A DNA stretch of 64,000 nt from an uncultured Pelagibacteraceae bacterium (GTDB taxonomy: Bacteria > Pseudomonadota > Alphaproteobacteria > Pelagibacterales > Pelagibacteraceae). The DNA is taken from assembly GCA_902596745.1 (NCBI GenBank), contig CACJUZ010000003.1, positions 36,292 to 100,291 on the forward strand, written 5' to 3'. Made by a program: the position numbers and the translations under genes. Below, in pieces: positions 32,717 to 42,020 of this stretch (its first letter is position 1; each line of letters opens with the position of its first letter). The notes beneath the pieces were generated by a model. That model did no database searches, had not been told where the DNA came from, and saw only the letters and a program-made list of their open reading frames with translations.

Positions 32717-33688
32717 ATGTATTTTAATCATTCGAACAATTTTTTTCATGGGATTATGTTTCATCATTTTCATGACAAAAAATCTCACTCAAAAAGCCAG
32801 GGATCAATATCAGAGGATGATTTGCAAAGACTAATCAAGTTTATAGGTAGAAAAAATATTTTGAATGCAGAAATTTTTTATGAAAAATTAAAAAGTGGAT
32901 CTTTAAAAAAAAATGAAGTTTGTTTTACTTTTGATGATGGAATTAAATGTCAAATAGATGTTGCTTTACCAGTACTTGAAGATCAAAAAATAAAGGCCTT
33001 TTTTTTTGCATATTCTTCTATTTTTGAAGGCAAGCCAGATAATTTGGAGATATTCAGACATTTTAGAATGAACTTTTTTAAAGATATAAATGATTTTTAT
33101 AAGGATTTTTATTTAGAACTTAACACAGACTTAACTAAATTTTTTAAAATTAATGAAGAAGCAATTAAATTAAAGCTAGAAAAATTTCCTATGTACTCTT
33201 TGGAGGATATTAAATTTAGATTTGTTAGGGACTTTTATTTAACTAGAGAAAAGTATGATGATTTAATGATAAAAATGATAAATAAAAAAAATATTGATAT
33301 TAAAGATCTTTATTCCAAATTATTATTCAGTAAAGAAGACTTGCGCACTTTAGATAAATTAGGTCACTTAATAGGTCTTCATTCACACTCACATCCAACA
33401 AAACTTGAAAGACTTGACTTTAACTCACAAAAAAAAGAATACGATCAATCATCAGAAATAATCTCAAAAATTCTGGATAAAGATAAAAATGAAATAAATT
33501 GTATGTCTCATCCTAGCGGAAGTTATAATAAAGATACTCTTAAAATTTTAAAAGATATGGGGATCGGAATAGGTTTTAAACAAGTGATGAAAATTGAACC
33601 TGAAAAAGGTATGTCTAAAATAAATAACTCAAACTTAGAAATTGCAAGAGAAGATCATATTAATATTATAAAAAATATGGAAAAATGA
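32717..33688 (+). CDS. Polysaccharide deacetylase (NodB-like)
   Basis: FTFDDGIKCQIDVALPVLEDQKIKAFFFAYSS; HSHSHPTKLERL; CMSHPSGSY. Confidence 0.8.
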   Translation: MYFNHSNNFFHGIMFHHFHDKKSHSKSQGSISEDDLQRLIKFIGRKNILNAEIFYEKLKSGSLKKNEVCFTFDDGIKCQIDVALPVLEDQKIKAFFFAYSSIFEGKPDNLEIFRHFRMNFFKDINDFYKDFYLELNTDLTKFFKINEEAIKLKLEKFPMYSLEDIKFRFVRDFYLTREKYDDLMIKMINKKNIDIKDLYSKLLFSKEDLRTLDKLGHLIGLHSHSHPTKLERLDFNSQKKEYDQSSEIISKILDKDKNEINCMSHPSGSYNKDTLKILKDMGIGIGFKQVMKIEPEKGMSKINNSNLEIAREDHINIIKNMEK

Positions 33689-34476
33689 AAATTACACTTT
33701 TAACTTCAAATAAAAGTAGACACAATTATCTTATAAATTTACTTTCTAATTACTGTACGGAATTATATGTTTTGCAAGAAAGCACAACGATTTTTCCAGG
33801 AATTAAACCTGGTCATTATCAAGTTTCTGAAACAATTAAAAATTATTTTTTAAAAGTTAATAATGCTCAAAGCAAGATTTTCGGAAATCCATACATAAAT
33901 AATCATTCTAATAATATTAAAATTTTGCCTATGGCTAGTGGTGACTTAAGTCAATTCAAGTTAAAAGATTTAACTGACTTTTTAAAAAGTGATATTTATA
34001 TAGTTTTTGGAACAAGTTATATAAAAGGTGAGTTGATAGATTTTTTAGTAGAAAAAAAAGCCATCAACATTCATATGGGTGTTTCCCCTTATTACAGAGG
34101 AACAGATTGTAACTTTTGGGCATTATTTGATAATAACCCTCATTTGGTTGGTTCAACTATACATCTACTATCCAAAGGTTTAGACAGTGGTCCAATTTTA
34201 TATCATGCGATGTCAAATTTAAAAAATGATCCATTTGAATACACTATGTCAACTGTAAAAGCAGCTTTTTATTCTATAGCCGAAAGAATTAAAGACAAAA
34301 AAATTTTTAAAATTTTGCCTAAGAGTCAGGATAAATCTTTAGAAATTAGATATTCTAAAAATATTGAATTTAACGAAAAAATTGTAACGGAATACAAAAA
34401 TAAAAAAATTAATTTAAATTCAAAGGAAATTGATCACAATTTGTTAAAAGAGCCCTATTTTTTAGAAAAAATTTAG
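33685..34476 (+). CDS. Formyltransferase-fold protein (sugar N-formyltransferase-like)
   Basis: AINIHMGVSPYYRGTDCNFWALF and STIHLLSKGLDSGPIL. Confidence 0.75.
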   Translation: MKITLLTSNKSRHNYLINLLSNYCTELYVLQESTTIFPGIKPGHYQVSETIKNYFLKVNNAQSKIFGNPYINNHSNNIKILPMASGDLSQFKLKDLTDFLKSDIYIVFGTSYIKGELIDFLVEKKAINIHMGVSPYYRGTDCNFWALFDNNPHLVGSTIHLLSKGLDSGPILYHAMSNLKNDPFEYTMSTVKAAFYSIAERIKDKKIFKILPKSQDKSLEIRYSKNIEFNEKIVTEYKNKKINLNSKEIDHNLLKEPYFLEKI

Positions 34477-34478
34477 TT

Positions 34479-35267
34479 CTAAATTAATCTAGATAAAATC
34501 TTTTTAAGTAAAAGTTTTAAGATCAAAATTTTTATATTATATAAATTAAAACCTTCATTTTTAAGTTTTTTACCATCAGAGTTATACCACATTCTCATCT
34601 CACTAAAATATAGATCAATATTTTTCCTAGAAAAATTATTATTATGAAGCCTGTAAATGATTAATGGCTTCTGGATACAACCAATTCTAATTGATTTACT
34701 TATATGAATGTTGAATGCAAAGTCGCCAATAATAGAGTACAAGCGGTTAAATTTGTTTTTAAGTAATATTTTTTTTTCAACTAATAAAGTAGATATATTT
34801 ATACAATATTCTTTTAATAATTCTTGAGTAATATTACCTGAGGGTAATTTCTTATTATATTTTATAATTTTTGATTTATCTTTTTGATATAGAATTTTAT
34901 AGTTTGAATATACCATTTGAAAATAACTTTTTTTAATAAGTAAAACCTGTTTTTGGAGTTTATCTTTAGTCCAAATATCGTCGACATCTAAAAATGCTAA
35001 ATACTTTCCCTTTGACTTCTCTATAGCTTTATTTCTAGCGTCGTAGAGTGCTAAAAATTTTTTACTTGAAAAATATTTAAATCTTTTTTCATTAAATTTT
35101 TTAAACTCAATTTTACTGTTATCAGAAGAGTTATTATCGTAAAAAATTAACTCCCAATTTTTAAAAGTTTGAGATTTAACACTCTTTAAACTTTCTTTAA
35201 GATATTTTTCTCCATTATGACAATTCATTATAACACTAATTAATGGACTCTTTTTTTTAGAAGTCAT
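34479..35267 (-). CDS. Glycosyltransferase family 2
   Basis: PLISVIMNCHNGEKYLKESLKSVKSQTFKNWELIFYDNNSSDNS; FLDVDDIW. Confidence 0.92.
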   Translation of the reverse strand: MTSKKKSPLISVIMNCHNGEKYLKESLKSVKSQTFKNWELIFYDNNSSDNSKIEFKKFNEKRFKYFSSKKFLALYDARNKAIEKSKGKYLAFLDVDDIWTKDKLQKQVLLIKKSYFQMVYSNYKILYQKDKSKIIKYNKKLPSGNITQELLKEYCINISTLLVEKKILLKNKFNRLYSIIGDFAFNIHISKSIRIGCIQKPLIIYRLHNNNFSRKNIDLYFSEMRMWYNSDGKKLKNEGFNLYNIKILILKLLLKKILSRLI

Positions 35268-36159
35268 TATAATAATCTATGGTTTTTTTTAGTCCTTTGT
35301 TTAAAGAAAATTTTGGGGACCATTTAAATATCTTTTTTATTTTTGAAATATCTGGACACATTTTAAGACTCTCATCTTTTCTCATTTTGATTTTTCCAAA
35401 ATTTGGTTTTGCTTTTTTGGTTTTCTCAAAAATAGTATTTACTAATTTTTTTATTGATACTGGTTGTCCTGAACCAACATTATAAATCCCATAATTGGTT
35501 TTTTTACTTAAAATTATTTTAATAATTAACTGAACAAAATCTTCAATGTATAAAAAATCTCTTAATTGATTTCCCTCTGAACAATTAAAATCTTTATTAT
35601 TCAAACTTGACTTTATCACTTGAGGAATCAATCTATTAACATCTTGTGCAGGACCGTAAACTTGATAAACCCTTAATATAATACCTTTAAAATTTTCAAT
35701 TTTATTTAACCTTTGAATGTGTTGTGATGATAAAAATTTTGATTTTGAATAAACTGATTTTGGTTTACATTTAAAATCTTCTTTATGTAACGCATTATTA
35801 TTTCCATATTCTAAACCACTACCTATTTGAATAAATTTTTTTAAATATTTTTTATTTATAAATTGTATTAAATTCTTGCAACCAATATAGTGACTGTTAA
35901 AAGTTTTTGCTTTATTAGAATGGTCAACATAACCACTTAAATTAATTACATAATCAAATTTATAATTAAGTTTTTTTTTTAAATTTTTTTTTTTTGAAAT
36001 ATCACATAAAAGATATTTTACGGATTTAATTTTCCTTTTTTTAATAGGTTTTTTTGTTGATATTGAAAAAAGTTTAAACTTATATTTCTTTAACCTTTTT
36101 AGTATATGAAATCCAAGGAATCCCGTTCCACCTGCAACTAAAATATTTTGATTTTTCAT
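35257..36159 (-). CDS. NAD-dependent epimerase/dehydratase (extended SDR)
   Basis: ILVAGGTGFLGFHILKRL; YSKSK; GIYNVGSGQPVSIKKLV. Confidence 0.88.
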   Translation of the reverse strand: MKNQNILVAGGTGFLGFHILKRLKKYKFKLFSISTKKPIKKRKIKSVKYLLCDISKKKNLKKKLNYKFDYVINLSGYVDHSNKAKTFNSHYIGCKNLIQFINKKYLKKFIQIGSGLEYGNNNALHKEDFKCKPKSVYSKSKFLSSQHIQRLNKIENFKGIILRVYQVYGPAQDVNRLIPQVIKSSLNNKDFNCSEGNQLRDFLYIEDFVQLIIKIILSKKTNYGIYNVGSGQPVSIKKLVNTIFEKTKKAKPNFGKIKMRKDESLKMCPDISKIKKIFKWSPKFSLNKGLKKTIDYYNDF

Positions 36160-36160
36160 T

Positions 36161-36877
36161 TTATGTTAAAAGATTTTTTTTTACTAAGTCTTCTAATATT
36201 TGTTTATCTCTAATTGTATCCATGCATTGCCAAAGACCGTAATGTCTGTAAGCTCCTAATTTATTTATTTTGCATACTTTTTCTAAAGGAGATCTCTCTA
36301 AAATTGTTTTAAAACCTTTTATATATTTTAAAAATTTTGGCTCCATTACAAAAAAACCACCATTTATCCAACCTTCATCTAAGCTGGATTTTTCTTTAAA
36401 ATATTTTACTTTTTTTCCAATTATTTTTATCCCGCCAAATCTTGCTGGGGGCCTTACTGCTGTAAGTGTAACAAAATTTTTATTTTTAATATGAAATTTA
36501 AGAAGTTTATTTAAATTAACATTAGAAAGACCATCACCATAGGTGAGCATAAATCTCTCTTTGTTTAAGTATTTATTAAGCTTTTTTATCCTTCCTCCTG
36601 TCATAGAGTTTTTACCTGTATTTATTACTTGTATATTTAAATTAAGTAGTTTTTTTTTAAAAAAATTTTCTATTATTTTTGATTTATAACCACTAGCAAT
36701 TATAAAATTCTTAAAACCATTTTTTGCATAGTATTTGATTATTCGAGCTAAAATTGGAATTTTATTTATTTTAACCATAGGTTTTGGAATATTACTGGTA
36801 TACTCGGATAATCTTGAGCCTAATCCTCCGGCCAAAATAACTACTTTTATATTATTTTTGTTTAATTTTATTTTCAT
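36161..36877 (-). CDS. rfbF: Glucose-1-phosphate cytidylyltransferase-like nucleotidyltransferase
   Basis: VVILAGGLGSRLSEYTSNIPKPMVKI, TGKNSMTGGRIKK, adjacent to CDP-glucose 4,6-dehydratase. Confidence 0.88.
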   Translation of the reverse strand: MKIKLNKNNIKVVILAGGLGSRLSEYTSNIPKPMVKINKIPILARIIKYYAKNGFKNFIIASGYKSKIIENFFKKKLLNLNIQVINTGKNSMTGGRIKKLNKYLNKERFMLTYGDGLSNVNLNKLLKFHIKNKNFVTLTAVRPPARFGGIKIIGKKVKYFKEKSSLDEGWINGGFFVMEPKFLKYIKGFKTILERSPLEKVCKINKLGAYRHYGLWQCMDTIRDKQILEDLVKKNLLT

Positions 36878-37925
36878 AATACTTTATTTGGCTTAAGCTA
36901 AGAATATTATTGTTATGATAAAATTCACTATACCAGTCTGAAACTAAACCAATCGTTTCTTTAAAAGATAAAACACATTTCCATTTAAGGAGAATATTTG
37001 ATTTATTTGAGTTAAGTTTAAGAAGTTTTGATTCATGATGTAAAGATTTTCGTGTTTTTTGAATTATCCATTTTATTTTTTTCCAATCTTTGCTCATAAG
37101 TTTTATAACTGAAAGCACTTTAAAATTATTATATTTACTAGGACCAAAGTTAAAAGCTTCTCCATGAAGTTTTTTATTTTTTGTAAGTTTATTTGCTAAA
37201 ATTAAGTAGCCATAAAGAGCCTCTAAAACATGTTGCCAAGGTCTAGTTGAATTCGGATTTCTTATTAAGACTTTTTTATTTTTTACACAAGATTTTATAC
37301 AATCCGGTATAAGTCTATTTTCTGACCAATCTCCTCCTCCAATAACATTACCTGCTCTTGCAATACCTATAAACTTATTATTATTTTTTTGTGAAAAAAA
37401 GGAGTTGATATAAGATTGAATTACGATTTCTGCTGCAGCTTTTGATGCGCTATAAGGATCTGTACCACCAAGTAAGTCATTTTCTAAATAACCTCTTTTA
37501 AGTTCAAAATTTTTATAAACTTTATCGCTTGTTATTAATATTACCGTACATTTTTTTTTAAGTAATTTTAAACTTTCAAGAATATTTAATGTTCCTATAG
37601 TATTTGACATATAAGTTTCTTTTGATTTTGAAAAAGACTTTTTTACTAAAGCCTGCGCGGCAAGATGGAAAACAAAGTCAGGTTTTTCATTTAAAATTAT
37701 CTTTTTTAAATTATTATAATTCGATAAGTCTAATCTTTTATCATTAATTTTTTTTTTTATATTAAGTAACTTATAATGAGAAGGAGAAGTAGCTATTTCA
37801 TTTGAAATACCAGTGACTTTCGCTCCCAAAGATAATAACCACAAAGTTAACCAAGATCCTTTGAAACCTGTGTGGCCAGTTATGATTACTTTTTTTTTAT
37901 TAAATGTTTTTTTTAAATTTTTCAC
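36852..37925 (-). CDS. rfbG: CDP-glucose 4,6-dehydratase
   Basis: KVIITGHTGFKGSWLTLWLLSLGAKVTGIS; LITSDKVYKNFE; RAGNVIGGGDWSENRLIPD. Confidence 0.92.
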   Translation of the reverse strand: MKNLKKTFNKKKVIITGHTGFKGSWLTLWLLSLGAKVTGISNEIATSPSHYKLLNIKKKINDKRLDLSNYNNLKKIILNEKPDFVFHLAAQALVKKSFSKSKETYMSNTIGTLNILESLKLLKKKCTVILITSDKVYKNFELKRGYLENDLLGGTDPYSASKAAAEIVIQSYINSFFSQKNNNKFIGIARAGNVIGGGDWSENRLIPDCIKSCVKNKKVLIRNPNSTRPWQHVLEALYGYLILANKLTKNKKLHGEAFNFGPSKYNNFKVLSVIKLMSKDWKKIKWIIQKTRKSLHHESKLLKLNSNKSNILLKWKCVLSFKETIGLVSDWYSEFYHNNNILSLSQIKYYENKIKQK

Positions 37926-37931
37926 TTTTTT

Positions 37932-38558
37932 TTAAATTGTAAATTTAAAAAATCTGTAAAGATAGGGATTAATTTTATATCTAAGATTTCCTAACAAATA
38001 GTTTTTATTTTCAGCCTTATAAACTCCTTTGATGTCGTTGGTCATTAAATTATAAACTAAAGCTAATCTATTAGATTTACCGTCTCCCTCGTAAGAGTGC
38101 CATGTAGATCTTTCAGCTCTAGAAAAAAAAACAGCTCTATTAATCTTCCATTCAACAATTTTTTTTCCATCACCTTTTTTATTTTTATAAAAAATTGTTC
38201 CAGAATTTTGTTCAGGCCTTAAATATATTACTCCGCTTAAAAGCTTATTTGGTGTATCGTCATGGATTGGAAATTTATAGTTAGCGCCAGTCTCTATTAT
38301 ATGAAATTCAGAATAGTCATACAATTTAACTTTTAATGGATTAATTTCTTTAAGAATTTTAATTGCAAAATTATGATATGTGGAATTTATATCTTTTAAA
38401 CGTTTATTATCGATACATTCTACGTTAATATTTTCAAACTTGTCGATAGAATTATGATAAATTTTTAAAGAATTGTCAGCTACTCTGTGAAGTTTTAAAT
38501 TAGATAAATAATTCAAATCACTTTCGTTTAAAAAATTATCAATTATTTTTAAATTCAT
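37932..38558 (-). CDS. 2OG-Fe(II) oxygenase superfamily protein
   Basis: FPIHDDTPNKLLSGVIYLRPEQNSGTIFY...RAVFFSRAERSTWHSYEGDGKSNRLALVYNL. Confidence 0.75.
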   Translation of the reverse strand: MNLKIIDNFLNESDLNYLSNLKLHRVADNSLKIYHNSIDKFENINVECIDNKRLKDINSTYHNFAIKILKEINPLKVKLYDYSEFHIIETGANYKFPIHDDTPNKLLSGVIYLRPEQNSGTIFYKNKKGDGKKIVEWKINRAVFFSRAERSTWHSYEGDGKSNRLALVYNLMTNDIKGVYKAENKNYLLGNLRYKINPYLYRFFKFTI

Positions 38559-39418
38559 ATTTTTTTTTCAAAAATATAATTATACACCGATGAGAATTTT
38601 TTATTACTGTCATACATCTTTGCGTGTTTTTTATATTTTAGTTTAAAATCAAATTTATTCATTATTGATATAACTTCATTATATTGTTCTAAGTAGTTTT
38701 CATTAAGTTCTATTAATATACTCTTAATTTTATCGCTGGACAATAATTTGTCAGCACCTTTTAAAATTTTATGCTCTAATCCATCTACATCTATTTTTAA
38801 ATAGTTTGGAACTTCTAAAATATTATTATCAATTAAAAAATTTATTGTAGTGCCTAATATTGAGTATTTTTGTTTTTCACTGAATTTTTCTCCTTTATAA
38901 TCAGTAAGCGCACCAAAAGAATTCATTGACCATCCCTCTATAAATTCTGGTTCATACATATTGAGGTTTATATTGGTTTGATCATTTAAGGGTAGTTGGT
39001 TAATTTTAATTTTTTCGCTGAGATTATTGATCGATATATTTCTACTTAAAACTCGAAGATTGCTTGTTGAAGGTTCAAAACTAACGATTTTTATATTTTC
39101 AAATTTCCTGGCTGCATATAAAGAATAAAGACCAATATTTGCTCCAACATCCCAAAAAATAGGCTTTTGGGTATTAAATTCATCAATCCATTCTATTGTT
39201 TCTGGTTCTTTTGAATATAGGGTGTCTACTCTATATTTGACTGTGCTATTGGGAATAAAAAATTCAGTTTTTTTATTGTTAATAAATTTAGAAATATAAA
39301 AATCTTTATTAAAAAAATCATTAAAATGAATAAGGAAACTTTTATTGAATGTAGTTAGCAAGATTTTATCAAAAAATCTTAAGAATTTATAAATTAAAAA
39401 AGATATTTTTAAAGTCAT
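38555..39418 (-). CDS. FkbM family methyltransferase
   Basis: FWDVGANIGLYSLYAA, VSFEPSTSNLRVL, LKIDVDGLEHKILKGA. Confidence 0.9.
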   Translation of the reverse strand: MTLKISFLIYKFLRFFDKILLTTFNKSFLIHFNDFFNKDFYISKFINNKKTEFFIPNSTVKYRVDTLYSKEPETIEWIDEFNTQKPIFWDVGANIGLYSLYAARKFENIKIVSFEPSTSNLRVLSRNISINNLSEKIKINQLPLNDQTNINLNMYEPEFIEGWSMNSFGALTDYKGEKFSEKQKYSILGTTINFLIDNNILEVPNYLKIDVDGLEHKILKGADKLLSSDKIKSILIELNENYLEQYNEVISIMNKFDFKLKYKKHAKMYDSNKKFSSVYNYIFEKKI

Positions 39419-40524
39419 TTTAAGATTATTTTTTTTATCGTTTGTTTTATTCTATTTTTATTTTTCATTTCTATAATTTGAGATTTTCCAATTTTAATTA
39501 GTTTTATTATTCTTGGATTGTTACTAATTTTTTTTTTATCTAAAAAAATATTTTTATAAATATTTTTTTCCAATCTTTCTTTGTATCCACTTTTTTTAAA
39601 ATTACGTAAACTTGTTGGCAAATTATAATGGACTAATAACCGCTCTAACAATCTAAACAAATTATTTTTTCCATGGCAGTAATATATTTCACATAACATT
39701 CCTATACCCACTGCCTCTCCATGTCTTATAACATCAGATTTTTTTGATTTTAAAGACATTTCAATGGCATGTGCAAATGTATGTCCAAAATTTAATCTGA
39801 GTCTTTTATTCTCTTCATAAATATCATCTTTAAAAAATTTTATTTTAGTTAGTAAAGTCAATTTAATCAAATTAGATAGATATCTGTAGTTTCTTTTTAA
39901 ATAATTTTTTTTATTAAATTCGAGTAATTTTAATATTTTTGAGTTATTTATTAGTCCAGATTTTATAATTTCTGGAATGCCGGCTAAAAACTCTCGGGTA
40001 GGAATTAGTTCTAATACATTTTTTGATATAAATACGTTCTGGGCATGATAATAATTTCCAACAGAATTAATAATATTATTATAATTAATTCCTGTTTTTC
40101 CACCTAAACAACTATCAACTATTGCCGTCATCGTAGTAGGAATATGAAAGTAAATCATTCCTCTTAAATAAAGTGATGCAGCCAGTGCAGATACATCTCC
40201 TACCACACCTCCTCCACATGATAATAAAACAGATTTTTTTGAAAATTTTTTTTTTATTAACTCATCCAAAATTTTGAATAAAAAGCTTTTATTTTTATTA
40301 ATTTTAGAACCATCAACTCTAAGAAGATTTACCTCTAAGCCTGTTTTTTTTAAATCTTTAAATAAATATTTTGTAAAGTTTTTATTTAAGTTTTTATCTA
40401 TAACCAATATCATTTTTTTGTCTGAATATAAATTTGATAAAGCCTTATAAATATCTGGACTTTCTTTGTTGTGACAAAAAGTTGCTTTATAGCTTTTTTT
40501 TTCAATCTTGTAGTTCAAAATCAT
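39415..40524 (-). CDS. 3-dehydroquinate synthase-like sugar phosphate cyclase family protein
   Basis: LLSCGGGVVGDVSALAASLYLRG, PTTMTAIVDSCLGGKTGIN, PEIIKSGLI, LNFGHTFAHAIE, RHGEAVGIGM. Confidence 0.85.
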   Translation of the reverse strand: MILNYKIEKKSYKATFCHNKESPDIYKALSNLYSDKKMILVIDKNLNKNFTKYLFKDLKKTGLEVNLLRVDGSKINKNKSFLFKILDELIKKKFSKKSVLLSCGGGVVGDVSALAASLYLRGMIYFHIPTTMTAIVDSCLGGKTGINYNNIINSVGNYYHAQNVFISKNVLELIPTREFLAGIPEIIKSGLINNSKILKLLEFNKKNYLKRNYRYLSNLIKLTLLTKIKFFKDDIYEENKRLRLNFGHTFAHAIEMSLKSKKSDVIRHGEAVGIGMLCEIYYCHGKNNLFRLLERLLVHYNLPTSLRNFKKSGYKERLEKNIYKNIFLDKKKISNNPRIIKLIKIGKSQIIEMKNKNRIKQTIKKIILK

Positions 40525-40528
40525 TGGT

Positions 40529-41284
40529 TTATTTATTTTTATTGTAAAGTTTGTAAAGTCTATCCCTCTTCATTTTTTTTCTTGCTAAAATTAAATTTTT
40601 TGGGACATCTATTGAAAAGCTGTCTCCTTTTAAAGAAAATGTTTTAATTTTTAATCCTGTATCAATAGCTCTTAGAAGCTCAATATCTTCTAACTGTTCT
40701 AGTTTGCTTTTTTTGCAATCAGCAAAACTTTTTAACGCTGATGGTTTAAAAGAGATAACTGAAAGATGCTTATAAATTTTATCGGTAGTACTGATAAAAT
40801 GGTAAGGTGTATTAGATCTTGTTAAATATAATACCTCCCTTTTCTTATTAAATATTATTCTCACAATATGTGGGTCTGTTGTAAATTTTGTTGGCAAATT
40901 AGGAAGTATAATGTCAAAATTTTTATTCTTTCTGTGATGTTTTACTACTTGATTAATATTAAATGGATCAATGAGAGGTTCATCTCCTTGTATATCAACT
41001 ACTTGATCAAATTTATTTTTTAATTTTTTATAGGCCTCAAATATTCTATCACCGCCCTGTTTATGTTTTGTGGATGTTAAAATAACTTTAGCATTATATT
41101 TTTTAGCAACTTGATATACCTCTTTAGTATCACAACAAATAAACACATCATCCAAACTTTTCGCCATTTTTGTTCTTCTGTAGGTATGAATAATTAAGGG
41201 TAAATCTCCAATCATTTTTAATGATTTGCCCGGAAGCCTTCTCGAATTAAATCTTGTAGGTATGAGACCAACAGCTTTACGCAT
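40529..41284 (-). CDS. kdsB: 3-deoxy-manno-octulosonate cytidylyltransferase-like (KdsB family)
   Basis: GLIPTRFNSRRLPGKSL, QGGDRIFEAYK, VVDIQGDEPLIDP. Confidence 0.87.
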   Translation of the reverse strand: MRKAVGLIPTRFNSRRLPGKSLKMIGDLPLIIHTYRRTKMAKSLDDVFICCDTKEVYQVAKKYNAKVILTSTKHKQGGDRIFEAYKKLKNKFDQVVDIQGDEPLIDPFNINQVVKHHRKNKNFDIILPNLPTKFTTDPHIVRIIFNKKREVLYLTRSNTPYHFISTTDKIYKHLSVISFKPSALKSFADCKKSKLEQLEDIELLRAIDTGLKIKTFSLKGDSFSIDVPKNLILARKKMKRDRLYKLYNKNK

Positions 41285-42020
41285 TTAGCCAACCCCCATC
41301 TATTGAAATATTTGCTCCATTTATATACTTGCTTTTATCCGATAAAATAAAGGCTATTAGATTTGCTACTTCATCAGGTTCCCCCCATCTTTTCATAGGT
41401 ATTCTTGATAGTGTCCAGTTATATAGAGTTTTTTTATTTTTTTTAAATTTGTTAAAATAAGAGGTTTTTATAAAACCAGGAATTATTGTATTTGCTCTAA
41501 TCCCATACTTGCTCATTTCAGCAGCAAAAGACTTAGTTAAAGATGAAAGAGCTCCCTTGCTTGAAGCATAACCAGAAAGTTCGTCAAAACCATTCTCTCC
41601 TACTATTGAACCAACATTTATAATTGAACCTTTAATTTTATATTTAATATTATATTTAGCAAACTCTTGCATTAAATTAAAAATACTAAAATAATTAGTA
41701 TCAAAAACTTTTTTCAATTCCTTTTTTTTTATTTCTAAGAATTTTTTTCTAAATCTAACTCCTGCATTATTGACCAAGCAATTTATAAATCTTTTTTCTT
41801 TTTTTGAGTCTAAAAATATCTTTTTTATCAGATCTAAGTTATTAACATCTCCGTTATAAATTTTTATATTATGAAGATTTTTAAATTTTTTATTATCTTT
41901 CTTATCTTTAATTATTACTACTAAATATGCTCCGTAGTAATTTAATTTACGTACACAGCTTTCACCGATACCTTTTCCGCCACCAGTTACTAAAATTATT
42001 TTATTTTTTAAATCATTCAT
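41277..42020 (-). CDS. SDR family oxidoreductase
   Basis: IILVTGGGKGIGESCVRKL; NNAGVR; YASSKGALSSLTKSFAAEM; RANTIIPGFI. Confidence 0.92.
   Translation of the reverse strand: MNDLKNKIILVTGGGKGIGESCVRKLNYYGAYLVVIIKDKKDNKKFKNLHNIKIYNGDVNNLDLIKKIFLDSKKEKRFINCLVNNAGVRFRKKFLEIKKKELKKVFDTNYFSIFNLMQEFAKYNIKYKIKGSIINVGSIVGENGFDELSGYASSKGALSSLTKSFAAEMSKYGIRANTIIPGFIKTSYFNKFKKNKKTLYNWTLSRIPMKRWGEPDEVANLIAFILSDKSKYINGANISIDGGWLNA

Noticed and set aside
32597-32788. Minus-strand 63-aa ORF across tRNA-Val
   Set aside because: Overlaps the tRNA and the start of the deacetylase gene on the opposite strand; no homology signal.
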